Positions 34,299 to 43,823 of a DNA stretch of 64,000 nt are shown one piece after another. A program made the translations under genes and the position numbers. The notes below the pieces were generated by a model, which was not told the DNA's origin, made no database searches, and saw nothing but the letters and a program-made list of their open reading frames with translations. This stretch comes from Tumebacillus lacus (GTDB taxonomy: Bacteria > Bacillota > Bacilli > Tumebacillales > Tumebacillaceae). The stretch spans positions 164,955 through 228,954 of the forward strand of contig NZ_JAPMLT010000007.1 in assembly GCF_026410385.1 (NCBI RefSeq). Direction: 5' to 3'. Each line of letters begins with the position of its first letter. Positions within the stretch are counted from its first letter, which is position 1.

Positions 34299-34625
34299 AT
34301 GAGCAAGATCGACATGCGCGTGGCCTTGACACCGAAGGAAGCGCTGGAAAAGGTGTTGAATCGACAGACGGCCGATCTGGTGCACGAGGAGTTTCATGAC
34401 TTGGGGGCGGGTCGCCAGATGGGGACGCTGGTGTTTGAAAAGTATTATTTTCGGGCGGGCAATCGGGCGGCTCTCGTTGTGATCGCCGACAATTTGCAGG
34501 GCGTTACGGAGGTGCGGATCGTGGCGACAGGCAGCGGACGAGGGGTCTTTTTTAAGATGGACAGCGGGGCGGCTACTGACTTCGCACGGAGTGTGGAAGA
34601 GATCTTGGCGGACGATCAGGTCTGA
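34299..34625 (+). CDS. DUF6054-like small protein
   Basis: 108 residues; a single alpha/beta domain with MRVALTPKEALEKVLNRQTA, GRQMGTLVFEKYYFRAGNRA, LVVIADNLQGVTEVRIVATG. It resembles the DUF6054 proteins of Bacillota, found from memory only. No membrane segment. Function unknown. Confidence 0.65.
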   Translation: MSKIDMRVALTPKEALEKVLNRQTADLVHEEFHDLGAGRQMGTLVFEKYYFRAGNRAALVVIADNLQGVTEVRIVATGSGRGVFFKMDSGAATDFARSVEEILADDQV

Positions 34626-34692
34626 GCGGGGATGAGCACTAAAATATTTCAGAATAGTCTAAATAACTCAAAATCCCATGCGGGGAGGTGAG

Positions 34693-34721
34693 TTGGCAGG
34701 TCTGACAGGCTCCCTTATAAT
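34693..34721 (+). promoter_or_regulatory. Sigma-A promoter of the DUF3055 gene
   Basis: TTGGCA (34693-34698), 17-bp spacer, TATAAT (34716-34721), about 35 bp before the start codon. Confidence 0.7.
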
Positions 34722-34756
34722 GGGGCGTACTACCTCACCAAGGGGGCGATGCAAGA

Positions 34757-35044
34757 ATGAATCAGATCCTGTTCGATCACGAAGAGATGACGAGAACGCG
34801 TCACGTGGGATTTATCGCGGGGGACACCCGCTTTGATTACATGCTGACCTATTCGCAACACTTTTTCGGAAAGACGGTTGTGACTTGCTTGCAGTCGAAA
34901 AAGAGCGCGATCCTCGGCAGCGAAGACTTGGAGATGCTCGAGGAGTTTGCCGATCAGTTTGGATTGGCGTTGGAGGACGCGGAGCATCTGGCGCGATTTT
35001 TGGAGGGGCCGCTGAGCGATCAGTTGCTGCGCACAAAGTATTAA
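34757..35044 (+). CDS. DUF3055 family protein
   Basis: 95 residues; AAGGGGGCGATG region gives the ribosome-binding site. TRTRHVGFIAGDTRFDYMLT, HFFGKTVVTCLQSKKSAILG and the acidic helical end LEEFADQFGLALEDAEHLAR match the DUF3055 cytosolic proteins of Bacillales. No known function. Confidence 0.75.
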   Translation: MNQILFDHEEMTRTRHVGFIAGDTRFDYMLTYSQHFFGKTVVTCLQSKKSAILGSEDLEMLEEFADQFGLALEDAEHLARFLEGPLSDQLLRTKY

Positions 35045-35093
35045 CAGAAAGTCAGGCGTTTGGGCACCCTATCTGGCAAAGGGGGTCTGACCT

Positions 35094-35240
35094 ATGAGAC
35101 ATAAGCAGCACTTTCCGACGCAAGCCAAGCGACAGCAAAAGCAGGCGGACGCGCCGGTGTCGGCTTGGCCGTCTGTCCAACAGTTGGACAGACGCATCCC
35201 GTTTATGCCGCATGAGCCGAGCGACACGGCTTGGGGCTGA
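35094..35240 (+). CDS. Small basic hypothetical protein (48 residues)
   Basis: ATG 35094 follows AAGGGGG by 8 nt. The peptide is rich in Gln, Lys, Arg and Pro (HKQHFPTQAKRQQKQADAP, then RRIPFMPHEPSDTAWG). The ribosome-binding site and a terminator close behind support a real gene, possibly cotranscribed with the DUF3055 gene. Function unknown; many such basic peptides in spore formers belong to the spore. Confidence 0.5.
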   Translation: MRHKQHFPTQAKRQQKQADAPVSAWPSVQQLDRRIPFMPHEPSDTAWG

Positions 35241-35251
35241 TGCAGAAAAAA

Positions 35252-35285
35252 AGAAACCGTGCGAGGAGATCCCGCACGGTTTTTC
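35252..35285. terminator. Bidirectional terminator
   Basis: AAACCGTGCG / CGCACGGTTT with a 9-nt loop and flanking A and T runs between convergent genes. Confidence 0.85.
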
Positions 35286-35296
35286 CATATCTCGTA

Positions 35297-35863
35297 TTAC
35301 TTGGTGGCTTCCTTGATCTCGATGTCGGCCAGTTCGGTGATCGGCTCGGCCAGAGAGCGGCGTGCTCTGCGCTTTTCGGTGCGTTTGTTTTGCGCGAGTT
35401 CCAGCAGGTATTTGATCGGGAAATAGACGATCACGCCCAGCACCGCGCCGACGATCATGCCGCCAACGATCAGGTCGAGCGTGCCGCGAATCAGGCTGAA
35501 TACGGTTTCTAGCCAGGGAGCACTGAAGTGGGTGGTGGCCAGGAAATCGTCGGGCACAATAAAGTTACCGACCTTTTGGTTCAAAAACGCCATCGGCAAA
35601 TAGATGATCTTGCCAAACAGGAAACCGATCAACGCGCCTGGCAAGGAGGCGCGGAACAGATAGACGAGCGGCAGAATCAAAAGCGCTGCCAATCCAAGCG
35701 TCGGCAAGGTGAACATCTCGATGAAGATGCCGATCGAGAATCCTTTGGCGACGATGGCCGCTCCGCCTTTGGCGCGGAACAGCTGCAAAATTTTGTATCG
35801 GGCCCATCGTTTCAGGGACTGTATCCGTGTGGTGGAGGAGTTCGGTGTTTTCTGTTGGTCCAT
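35297..35863 (-). CDS. DUF2062 membrane protein
   Basis: 188 residues with three to four helices. Family signs: KGFSIGIFIEMFTLPTLGLA and LPLVYLFRASLPGALIGFLF with a charged C-terminal tail. Function unknown. It is divergent from the nitrilase gene across a 211-bp gap in which I see A/T-rich sequence but no clear operator. Confidence 0.7.
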   Translation of the reverse strand: MDQQKTPNSSTTRIQSLKRWARYKILQLFRAKGGAAIVAKGFSIGIFIEMFTLPTLGLAALLILPLVYLFRASLPGALIGFLFGKIIYLPMAFLNQKVGNFIVPDDFLATTHFSAPWLETVFSLIRGTLDLIVGGMIVGAVLGVIVYFPIKYLLELAQNKRTEKRRARRSLAEPITELADIEIKEATK

Positions 35864-36074
35864 GTCTCCCTATCCTTTGGCAAAAGTTTTGGTTGTAGCA
35901 CGGCAGAACGCCTCGTATCTTTTTATTATGCCACTTTCGGGCGGTGGTTTAAAGCAATTTGTTGGTTCTTTTGTTTTTTTGTCGAAAGTGCTTCTCAGAT
36001 CAGGGCCCGATGCTTTAGAATAGTAAGCTGTAAAAGCGTTGAAAATATACGGGTCTGAGAAGGAGAAGGAGCCG

Positions 36075-36932
36075 ATGAAAATACGAGTATCCGCTGTGCA
36101 GTATCATCTGCACACGATCCATAGCTTTGATGAGTTTGCCGCACAGGTGGAGCATTACGTCCGCACGGCGATGGAGTTTGAGACGGAGTTTGTGCTGTTT
36201 CCGGAGTTTATGACCACGCAATTGCTGTCGATTGGCGACAGCAGCGGCAACGCACTGTCGATCAACGATCTGCCCGATTTTACCGACCGCTATGTGGAGC
36301 TGTTTTCCCGACTGGCGGCCGAGACCGGGATGCATCTGATCGGCGGCACGCACGTGGTGCGCAAAGAAGGCAAATTGTACAACGTCTGTCATATGTTCTA
36401 CCCGGACGGTCGCATCGCGGAACAGGCGAAACTGCACATCACGCCGACCGAGGTGCATGAGTGGGAGTTGGAAAAAGGCGAAGACTTCAAGGTGTTCGAC
36501 ACCGACAAAGGCCGCGTGGCGCTGATCACCTGCTATGACATGGAGTTCCCGGAGATCGTGCGCATCGCCAAGGCACGGGGTGCCGACGTGGTGTTCTGCC
36601 CGTCCTGCACCGATGACCGTCATGGCTTTTACCGCGTGCGTTACTCCTGCCATGCCCGCACGATTGAAAATCAGATCTACGTCGTCAACGCCGGCACGGT
36701 CGGCTCGCTGCCGACGGTCGATTTTATGCGCGCCAACTTCGGTCAAGCTGCGATCCTGACGCCAAACGACATTCCGTTCCCTCCGGGCGGGGTGCTCGCG
36801 GAAGGGGAGATCGGTCAGGACATGATCATCACCGCCGACCTCGATCTCGACCTGCTGTACAAAGTGCGGGAAAAAGGCTCGGTGACGACGTGGCGTGACC
36901 GCCGCACTGATCTGTACACCGACTGGAGCTGA
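36075..36932 (+). CDS. Carbon-nitrogen hydrolase (nitrilase superfamily)
   Basis: 285 residues from ATG 36075, preceded by GAGAAGGAG. The catalytic triad is visible: Glu in VLFPEFMTT, Lys in EQAKLHITPTE and Cys in LITCYDMEFPE (about residue 153). The fold hydrolyses amides or nitriles. The next gene encodes a GNAT acetyltransferase. In many bacteria the two are fused in one polypeptide with the GNAT part first; here they are separate and reversed. Confidence 0.88.
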   Translation: MKIRVSAVQYHLHTIHSFDEFAAQVEHYVRTAMEFETEFVLFPEFMTTQLLSIGDSSGNALSINDLPDFTDRYVELFSRLAAETGMHLIGGTHVVRKEGKLYNVCHMFYPDGRIAEQAKLHITPTEVHEWELEKGEDFKVFDTDKGRVALITCYDMEFPEIVRIAKARGADVVFCPSCTDDRHGFYRVRYSCHARTIENQIYVVNAGTVGSLPTVDFMRANFGQAAILTPNDIPFPPGGVLAEGEIGQDMIITADLDLDLLYKVREKGSVTTWRDRRTDLYTDWS

Positions 36933-36948
36933 TGAGGAGGGAACGCCG

Positions 36949-37629
36949 TTGTACCGCAAGACATGCTATGTGTTTGACGGGAACAACCGGCCGGTCCGGG
37001 CGGTGATCCGCAATTATCGACGGGAAGACTTTGCCGAGCTGATCGATGTGCAGCGGGAGAGCTTCCCGCCGCCGTTCCCTTCGGAGCTGTGGTGGAACGA
37101 GGAGCAACTGACCAACCATGTGACGCGGTTCCCCGAGGGGGCGGTGTGCGTGGAGATCGACGGGCGGATCGTCGGTTCGATCACGGGACTGGTCGTCGAT
37201 CTGCCCGACCCGCAGCAGGCGCACACGTGGGCGGAGATCACCGATGAAGGCTACATCCGCAACCACGACCCGCAAGGCGACACGCTGTACATCGTCGACA
37301 TCTGCATCCGGCCGTCGCACCGTCAGTACCGGCTGGGCAAATTGTTGATGCAGGCGATGTATGAGCTGGTCGTGCACAAAGGGCTGTCCCGGCTGCTCGG
37401 CGGCGGCCGGATGTCCGGCTACCACCGCGTCGCCGACGAGATGACGGCCGAGCAGTATGCCGATGCGGTGGTGCGCGGTGAGCTGTATGATCCGGTGATC
37501 ACGTTTCTGCTGAAATGCGGCCGGACGCCGGTGCGCGTGGTGCCGGGCTATCTGGACGATGAGGAATCGCGGGATCACGCGCTGTTGATGGAATGGCAAA
37601 ATCCGTTTTGGAAAAAGACGTTGGCGTAG
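36949..37629 (+). CDS. GNAT family acetyltransferase
   Basis: 226 residues from TTG 36949, preceded by GAGGAGGGA at 7 nt; the open frame extends into the previous gene. VRAVIRNYRREDFAELIDVQ is the substrate side, and LYIVDICIRPSHRQYRLGKL holds the acetyl-CoA loop (RQYRLGK). The start is 16 bp past the nitrilase stop, so both are made together and probably act on one pathway. Confidence 0.85.
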   Translation: MYRKTCYVFDGNNRPVRAVIRNYRREDFAELIDVQRESFPPPFPSELWWNEEQLTNHVTRFPEGAVCVEIDGRIVGSITGLVVDLPDPQQAHTWAEITDEGYIRNHDPQGDTLYIVDICIRPSHRQYRLGKLLMQAMYELVVHKGLSRLLGGGRMSGYHRVADEMTAEQYADAVVRGELYDPVITFLLKCGRTPVRVVPGYLDDEESRDHALLMEWQNPFWKKTLA

Positions 37630-37647
37630 CGGCCGACGTCTTTTTTT
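37612..37647 (+). terminator. Terminator overlapping the end of the GNAT gene
   Basis: AAAAAGACGTTGGC pairs with GCCGACGTCTTTTT (one wobble) and T-run; the stem includes the last codons. Confidence 0.8.
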
Positions 37648-37719
37648 ATTTTGCATGACTTGTACAAAGGCATCATAAGTTATACAATACTTATACAAAC
37701 GACGGGTGGAGGTTCTGAC

Positions 37720-39027
37720 ATGAAGTGTCCCTTTGGGTTTCTCAGCAAGGTGAAAAAACAGACGGCAGCAGCGGAACATGGGCGTGAACGACGGGAACCG
37801 ATCCGGGTGGAAGACCGCGAGATCATGGCTCGGTTGCACTATATGAATCTGGATCAGTCGCATCTCGACGCATTGCGGGAGATCCATCCGGTGGTGCTGG
37901 CGAAGGCGGATGCGATGTTTGAGGAGATCCTTGATCTCGTGCCGCAGACGATGACGATCCATGAGGTGGCCGACCGGTCGACGAGGGAGCGGTTGAAAAA
38001 GGTGTTCATGCATTACACCGACACCCTGTTCCAAGGACGGATCGACGACGAGTACATCCAGTATCGCAAGCGGATCGGGTTGACGCACAACGGGGTGCAA
38101 CTGCCGGTGGAGTGGTTTTTGGCGACGTTTCAGACGATCTTTTCCTATCTGGTGCCGGAGTTTGTCAAGCTGTTCGCGCATGATCCCGACAAGCTCAGCC
38201 ATGTGTTGCTGGCGGTGACAGGACTGGTGAATTTTGACAAGCAACTCGTGACCCAAGAGTATCTGGACTCGCGGACGCGGACGATTGAGCAGTTGTTGAA
38301 AGAGCAGACGACGGTGCAACAGGAACTGAGCGAGATGGGACAGCATCTGGCGGCATCGGTGCAGCAGACCAGTTCGTCGGCGCAGGAGACCGGCGAGAAG
38401 GCGACGCTGGTGATGCAGGAGACGGAGGCGACGATGAAGAGCTCGCGCAATCTGCACAACTTGACGACGCTGTCGGTGACCCGCGTCGATGAGGTGACGG
38501 CGAAGATGAACCGGCTGCGGCAGGAGGTGGAAGGATCGGTCGGCGGTATCGAGGCGCTGTCTCAGTTGTTGTCCCGGATCACGGAGATGTCGCGAAATAT
38601 CGAGCAGATCGCCAACCAGACCAATCTGCTGTCTTTGAACGCGTCCATCGAGGCGGCGCGCGCGGGCGAGCATGGCCGTGGATTTTCGGTGGTCGCGCAG
38701 GAGGTGCGCGCGCTGGCGGTTGCGACGAAGGATACGAACACGCTGATCAACGAGATGGTGCGGGAGAGCGGGGCCAACATGGCGGCGATCCGTCAGAATC
38801 TCGACAACATGACGCAGGCGGCCGCAGCGACGGAGGAGGCGGTGTCCGATGTGCGCGGGTCTTTGCTCGCGGTGTCGATGGAGATGGAGCAGAGCACGGA
38901 GATGTTTGCGGCGAATAAGCAAAATCTGGACGGGATTCTCGTCGCGGTGCAGGAGATCTCCACGACCATCGATTCGCTGTCGGTGCTGGCGATGGCGTTG
39001 GCCAACAAGGCGGAACGCACGGTGTGA
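37720..39027 (+). CDS. hemAT: HemAT-type globin-coupled chemotaxis receptor
   Basis: 435 residues from ATG 37720, after GGTGGAGG. Residues about 25-190 are a globin sensor, with proximal heme His123 in [19 protein letters not shown]. Residues 200-435 are a methyl-accepting signalling domain with the hairpin tip [20 protein letters not shown] and [19 protein letters not shown]. There are no membrane segments, as expected for soluble HemAT. It binds oxygen and steers aerotaxis through CheA/CheW, which are encoded elsewhere. Confidence 0.9.
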   Translation: MKCPFGFLSKVKKQTAAAEHGRERREPIRVEDREIMARLHYMNLDQSHLDALREIHPVVLAKADAMFEEILDLVPQTMTIHEVADRSTRERLKKVFMHYTDTLFQGRIDDEYIQYRKRIGLTHNGVQLPVEWFLATFQTIFSYLVPEFVKLFAHDPDKLSHVLLAVTGLVNFDKQLVTQEYLDSRTRTIEQLLKEQTTVQQELSEMGQHLAASVQQTSSSAQETGEKATLVMQETEATMKSSRNLHNLTTLSVTRVDEVTAKMNRLRQEVEGSVGGIEALSQLLSRITEMSRNIEQIANQTNLLSLNASIEAARAGEHGRGFSVVAQEVRALAVATKDTNTLINEMVRESGANMAAIRQNLDNMTQAAAATEEAVSDVRGSLLAVSMEMEQSTEMFAANKQNLDGILVAVQEISTTIDSLSVLAMALANKAERTV

Positions 39028-39060
39028 GTCTTTTTTTCAGAAGAGAGATCAGATTCGGAC

Positions 39061-39091
39061 AAAGCCCTTGCCGGGATGGCGGGGCTTTTTT
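39061..39091 (+). terminator. Terminator after hemAT
   Basis: AAGCCC / GGGGCTT outer stem with a further GCC/GGC inner pair, followed by six T. Confidence 0.7.
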
Positions 39092-39124
39092 ATGATGGAA
39101 AGAACAGGAGAGGAGTGAGCGGCG

Positions 39125-41158
39125 ATGGCAGGAGTGGATGAGGAACGGATCAAGGCGTTGCGGCAACTGGTGCCCGAGGCGTTTGTTGACGGGGTGCTGG
39201 ATGTGGATGCGCTGAGGGCGGAGTTGATGCCGGACGGGGAGGAGAGCGGATCGGTGGAGCCGTTTGGGCTGCAATGGCCGGGGAAGCGGCAGGCGCGGCT
39301 CTTGGCGGTGCAGGACCCGTCCTTGACGCTGGCAAGGGTCGGCGGGGAAGGCGCGGACGAGGAGACGACCGGGCATGTGCTGATCGAAGGGGAAAATCTG
39401 GAGGTGCTTCGGATCTTGCAGCGCGGCTACAGAGGGCGCGTCGGGGTGATCTATATCGATCCGCCGTACAACACGGGGATGGATCTGTTGTACCCGGATC
39501 GGTTTGGTCAGTCTGCAAGGGAGTATCTGGAGCACAGCGGGCAGGCGGATGCAGGCGGGTTGCTGACGAGCAATCCGAAAGCAGGCGGGCGCTATCACAC
39601 GAACTGGCTGAACATGATCTACCCGCGCTTGAAACTGGCGCGCAATCTGCTGCGGGCGGACGGGTTGATCTGTATTTCCATCGGCGATCAGGAAGTGCAT
39701 CATTTGAAAAGTGTGATGGATGAGCTGTTTGGCGAGGAGAATTTTATCAATCTGGTGTCGGTCAAGACCAAGGTGGCGGCCGGAGCGTCGGGCGGCGGTG
39801 AGGACAAGCGGTTGAAGAAAAATATCGAGTATTTGCTGATCTACGCGAAGGATCAGAGCGAACTGGGGAGCTTTGCGGGGAAGGTGCAGGGCGAGCCGCT
39901 GATGGACGTGATCGGGGAGATGCGCGAGGCGGGGCAGAGCTGGAAATATACGAGCATCCTGCGCGGCGCGGGTGAGCGGCGGTATGTGAAGACGATCCAG
40001 GACGGAGACGGGCAGCCGCTCCAGATCTATGTGCGCGAGGGGATCGAGCGGACGACGGTGCGGGAAGTGATGAAAAGGGAGGGGCTGACGGAGGAAGAGG
40101 TGTATCGAAAATACCTTGGATGCATTTTCTCCGACACGAATGCGCAGACGAGCATCCGGACGCGGTTGATCGAGGCGATGCCACCGCTTAAGGACGGGCA
40201 GATGTATGAGCTGGAATATGTACCCCGCTCGGGCAAAGACAAGGGGCGCCAGGTGGTGCACAGCTACATCGGCCGCACGGTGAGACGGGTGATCTGGCTC
40301 GGGGATGTGGCGTCGGAGCAGGACGGGGTGCTGGTCAAAACGGAGCGGTTGGGGACGCTGTGGGATGACTTGAAGTACAACAATGTGGGGAAGGAGGGCG
40401 AGTTGTCGTTTCCGAACGGGAAAAAGCCGGTGGAACTGGTGAAGCGGTGTCTGGAGTTGATCGAGGATGATCAGGCGCTGGTGCTCGACTTTTTTGCCGG
40501 GTCGGGGACGACGGGGCATGCGGTGTATGAGTTGAACCGGCAGGACGGCGGACGGCGGCGGTTTGTGCTGGTGCAGATGCCGGAGCCGATGGAGGGGGCG
40601 TTGGCAACGATCTCCGAGCTGACGAAGGAGCGACTGCGCCGCTCTGCCCGGCAGGTGCGGGAAGCAGGAGCGACGGCGGAGCAGGACCTCGGGTATCGCG
40701 TGTACCAAGCGGTGCCGCCTCGAGTGCGGACCTGGCAGGCGTATGAAGGGAGCGACATCGCGGAGCTGGAAGTGCTGCTGGCACGGCACGTGTCGCAGTT
40801 GGAAGAAGGGAGAGCAAAGAATATGCAGGCAGAGGTCGTGCAGGCAGAGGATACGTTGTGGAAGGGGTGGCGGGCGGAGGACTTGTTGGTTGAGATCTTG
40901 ATCGGGCAGGGGTTTCCGCTCGACAGCCAGGTCGCGGTACGGGAGGAGTATGCGACCAATGCGGTGTGGGAAGTCTCGCACGAGACGGTGCCGGTGCGGC
41001 TGTGGGTGTGTCTGGATGCGCAGGTGCAGGTGGAGACCGTGCGAGGCCTGACCGAGCGGGATGCAGGAACGCCGGTGGTATGGATCTGTTTGGACGGTGC
41101 GTTGAGCGACCGGGACAAAATGATGCTGTCTGAACGAGTGACCGTACAGACGATGTAA
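39125..41158 (+). CDS. mod: Type III restriction-modification methyltransferase (Mod)
   Basis: 677 residues; AGGAGAGGAG precedes the ATG. Motif IV is YIDPPYNTG (about residue 112) and the AdoMet motif I is LDFFAGSGTTGHAVYELNRQ (about 456), the beta-class order seen in Mod proteins. GLICISIGDQEVHHLKSVMD and ELFGEENFI are further Mod marks. It methylates adenine N6 within an asymmetric target and provides sequence recognition for the complex. The recognition domain lies between the two motifs. The target cannot be predicted. No simple repeats that could cause phase variation are seen. Confidence 0.93.
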   Translation: MAGVDEERIKALRQLVPEAFVDGVLDVDALRAELMPDGEESGSVEPFGLQWPGKRQARLLAVQDPSLTLARVGGEGADEETTGHVLIEGENLEVLRILQRGYRGRVGVIYIDPPYNTGMDLLYPDRFGQSAREYLEHSGQADAGGLLTSNPKAGGRYHTNWLNMIYPRLKLARNLLRADGLICISIGDQEVHHLKSVMDELFGEENFINLVSVKTKVAAGASGGGEDKRLKKNIEYLLIYAKDQSELGSFAGKVQGEPLMDVIGEMREAGQSWKYTSILRGAGERRYVKTIQDGDGQPLQIYVREGIERTTVREVMKREGLTEEEVYRKYLGCIFSDTNAQTSIRTRLIEAMPPLKDGQMYELEYVPRSGKDKGRQVVHSYIGRTVRRVIWLGDVASEQDGVLVKTERLGTLWDDLKYNNVGKEGELSFPNGKKPVELVKRCLELIEDDQALVLDFFAGSGTTGHAVYELNRQDGGRRRFVLVQMPEPMEGALATISELTKERLRRSARQVREAGATAEQDLGYRVYQAVPPRVRTWQAYEGSDIAELEVLLARHVSQLEEGRAKNMQAEVVQAEDTLWKGWRAEDLLVEILIGQGFPLDSQVAVREEYATNAVWEVSHETVPVRLWVCLDAQVQVETVRGLTERDAGTPVVWICLDGALSDRDKMMLSERVTVQTM

Positions 41159-41173
41159 AGGGGGGAACAGGCT

Positions 41174-43678
41174 GTGGTGACGTTTCAGTTTGATCCGCAT
41201 CAGGCCCATCAGGTGCAGGCGGTGGAGAGCGTCGTAGAAGTGTTTGAAGGCTATCCCGCGCACGGGGAGGCACGGTTGCTCTCTCTCGTGCATAGGGTAC
41301 AGGAACGAAACGGCCTGCCCGTGACGGCGGAGCTCGACGTGGACGAAGGGCCGGTGCTGGTCGGGGACGAGACGGTGCGCGCCCCGCATGTGACGGTGGA
41401 GATGGAGACGGGCACCGGGAAGACGTATGTGTATCTGCGCACCCTGCTGGAACTGCACAAGCGGTACGGGTGGAGCAAATATGTCCTCGTCGTGCCGAGC
41501 GTAGCGATCTATCAAGGGGTAATAAAGACGGTCGAGGTGACGAGGTCGCATTTTGCGGCGTTGTACGGCAATGAACCGATCACTCTTGTCGAGTATGACG
41601 GATCGCAGCCTGGACGAATCCGGGGGTTTGCTGCTGATCAGGGATTGCACCTGCTGTTGATGACGCGGGACTCGCTGAACAAAGCGAGCAACAATTTCTA
41701 CAAAGTCACGGAGAAACTGCGCGGCGAAAAGCGGCCGTTTCAATACGTGCAGGAGACGCGTCCCGTCGTGATCCTTGATGAGCCGCAAAATATGAACACA
41801 GAACAAGCCCTCGCCGCCGTCCGCACCCTGCATCCGCTGGCTGTGCTGCGCTACTCGGCGACGCACAAGCGGACGCCGAATCTGGTGTATCGTCTGACCC
41901 CGGTCGACGCCTACACGCAGGGCCTTGTCAAAGGCATCGAAGTGGTCGGGCTGGCCGAACTGGGGCAGGGGAATGCGCCCTCTTTGCGGCTGTTGTCGGT
42001 GACGAGACACCCGTTCACGGCAAAGGTGCTTGCAGTCAGAATGAGAGCCGGTCTGACGGAGGAAGCGGAGATCACGCTGAGGCAAGGCTCGGACCTGCAC
42101 GAACTGACGAAACGGGAGGAGTATTGCGGCTATGTGGTCGCCGACATCCGGCTCGGGCGCGAGGAAGGCAGGGACTGCGTGGAGTTTGAAAATGGCGCGG
42201 TCGTCTCGTCCGGCGACGAGGCGGCCGGGTCGCGGGAGGCTGTGTTTCGGGCACAGATCGAAAAGACAATCGAGGTGCATCTGCGGCGGCAGGCGGAACT
42301 GCGGCCGCTCGGGGTAAAGGTGTTGTCGCTGTTTTTCATCGACCGCGTGCGCCATTTTACGGCGGAGGACGGGATGATCAAGCGGCTGTTCGACGAGTGT
42401 TTTGACCGAATGAAGGGGAGCGACCCGCATTTTGCGTCAATGAACGCCGCCGAGGTGCGGGAAGGGTACTTTGCCCGCAAGCAGGACGAGGCGGTCGATA
42501 CGCAGGGGCGAGCTCAGGAGCGGGAAGCGGAGCAGGCTGCGTTCGCGTTGATCATGAAAGACAAGGAGCGGCTGCTGTCGTTTGCGGAGCCGGTGGCGTT
42601 TTTATTCGCCCATTCGGCGCTCAAGGAAGGGTGGGACAATCCAAACGTGTTCCAGATCTGCACACTGAACGAGACGCGCTCGCTCCTGCGCAAACGGCAA
42701 GAGATCGGGCGCGGGCTGCGCTTGGCTGTGGATCAGCGCGGCGTGCGGGTGAGCGACCCGGGCGTGAATGTGCTGACCGTCGTGGCGAATGAAAGCTACG
42801 AGCGCTATGTGCAACAACTCCAGCAGGAGTACGCCGACGACGGATACCGCCCGCCTGCCAAGCCGCGCAAGCCCGGTGAGGCGGTGGCCGTGCGTGAGGA
42901 GCAGGTGTTTGCATCGGCTGAGTTTCGCGCGTTTTGGGAGCGGCTGAACCGACGGGTGGAATGCGCGTATGAGATCGACACGGACGCGTTGGTGGAGGAG
43001 AGTGTAGGGCGGCTGGATGCGGCTGTCTTTCCCGAGGCGGCGATGGTCTGGACGCAAGGGAGAGTGGGGGGAACGGGGGCGCCTGTGCAACGGAGCGCGG
43101 TGACGGGGATCGAGTTGCCGCAGTACCCGGTCTTTGATCTGATGGAGCGGGTGGCAGCAGAGACCGACCTGACGCGGCGGACGGTGCTGGCGATCTGGCA
43201 AGGGGTGCGGCCGGAGCAGAAGGAGAAGTTGTTTGCCGATCCGGAAGGGTGGTGTGCCGTTTTCTTGCGTGAGATACGAGCGGTGCTACAAAGGCAGATC
43301 GCAGACTCGATGCGCTTTGATGTGCGGCCGGAGCGGATGGCTGAGGAGATCGAGGTGTTCTTTCCCAAAGAGCGGCGTCTGCCGCAGAAAGACTGGGCGG
43401 TGACGGACGGCCGGGGGCTGTATGACAAAGTGACGGTCGACTCGGCGGCCGAGCGGGAGTGGGTCGAGAGCCGGAGCGGGTCGGGGCAGACCTTGTTCCA
43501 ATTTCCGGCCGCCTATCGGATCAGACTGCCGAAGATCATCGGCGACTACACGCCGGAGTACGGGGTGATCGGCGGGGAAGATCCTTGCGTGCTGGCTCGC
43601 CGTGGCGGTCTGAAGGCGCGGTGTGCGGCGAAATATTTTGCTGCGCTGGGTATCGCGTTTCGAGTAGATGAGAGCTGA
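41174..43678 (+). CDS. res: Type III restriction enzyme Res subunit, probably nuclease-deficient
   Basis: 834 residues. The start at GTG 41174 follows AAGGGGGGAACAG, 15 bp after mod. It has Walker A TGTGKTYVYLR (about residue 79), motif II ILDEPQNMN (Gln replaces His), ALAAVRTLHPLAVLRYSATH and motif VI RQEIGRGLRLAVDQRG. The end reads IIGDYTPEYGVIGGEDPCV, then LKARCAAKYFAALGIAFRV. In other Res proteins about 25 more residues lie between the PD/PE element and this KIRC-like helix, and they contain the E-T-K of the PD-(D/E)xK nuclease. That core is absent here in frame, so cleavage is probably lost while the helicase is kept. Confidence 0.88.
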   Translation: MVTFQFDPHQAHQVQAVESVVEVFEGYPAHGEARLLSLVHRVQERNGLPVTAELDVDEGPVLVGDETVRAPHVTVEMETGTGKTYVYLRTLLELHKRYGWSKYVLVVPSVAIYQGVIKTVEVTRSHFAALYGNEPITLVEYDGSQPGRIRGFAADQGLHLLLMTRDSLNKASNNFYKVTEKLRGEKRPFQYVQETRPVVILDEPQNMNTEQALAAVRTLHPLAVLRYSATHKRTPNLVYRLTPVDAYTQGLVKGIEVVGLAELGQGNAPSLRLLSVTRHPFTAKVLAVRMRAGLTEEAEITLRQGSDLHELTKREEYCGYVVADIRLGREEGRDCVEFENGAVVSSGDEAAGSREAVFRAQIEKTIEVHLRRQAELRPLGVKVLSLFFIDRVRHFTAEDGMIKRLFDECFDRMKGSDPHFASMNAAEVREGYFARKQDEAVDTQGRAQEREAEQAAFALIMKDKERLLSFAEPVAFLFAHSALKEGWDNPNVFQICTLNETRSLLRKRQEIGRGLRLAVDQRGVRVSDPGVNVLTVVANESYERYVQQLQQEYADDGYRPPAKPRKPGEAVAVREEQVFASAEFRAFWERLNRRVECAYEIDTDALVEESVGRLDAAVFPEAAMVWTQGRVGGTGAPVQRSAVTGIELPQYPVFDLMERVAAETDLTRRTVLAIWQGVRPEQKEKLFADPEGWCAVFLREIRAVLQRQIADSMRFDVRPERMAEEIEVFFPKERRLPQKDWAVTDGRGLYDKVTVDSAAEREWVESRSGSGQTLFQFPAAYRIRLPKIIGDYTPEYGVIGGEDPCVLARRGGLKARCAAKYFAALGIAFRVDES

Positions 43679-43704
43679 CAGGTGATTGGAATCTGTCAGC
43701 TTTT
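43673..43704 (+). terminator. Terminator of the mod-res operon
   Basis: AGCTGACAG / CTGTCAGCT around an 11-nt loop, then TTTT; it overlaps the stop codon. Confidence 0.75.
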
Positions 43705-43823
43705 CTGTAGGATGTAAATGTTTTGCCCTTGGCTTTGCAGTAGTTCTCTGCTATACTTTTTAATAAAAAATAATTTGTCGGAATCTTGAGATTTAAAATA
43801 CAGGGGACCGGGGGCGGGTTTGG

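Noticed and set aside
32023..34332. A 769-residue minus-strand frame across psuK and psuG
   Set aside because: Both plus-strand genes are unmistakable family members.
38747..42430. A 1227-residue open frame on the minus strand across mod and res
   Set aside because: It is low-complexity His/Arg/Pro-rich sequence lying opposite two genes with clear domain motifs; GC-rich third positions create such frames.
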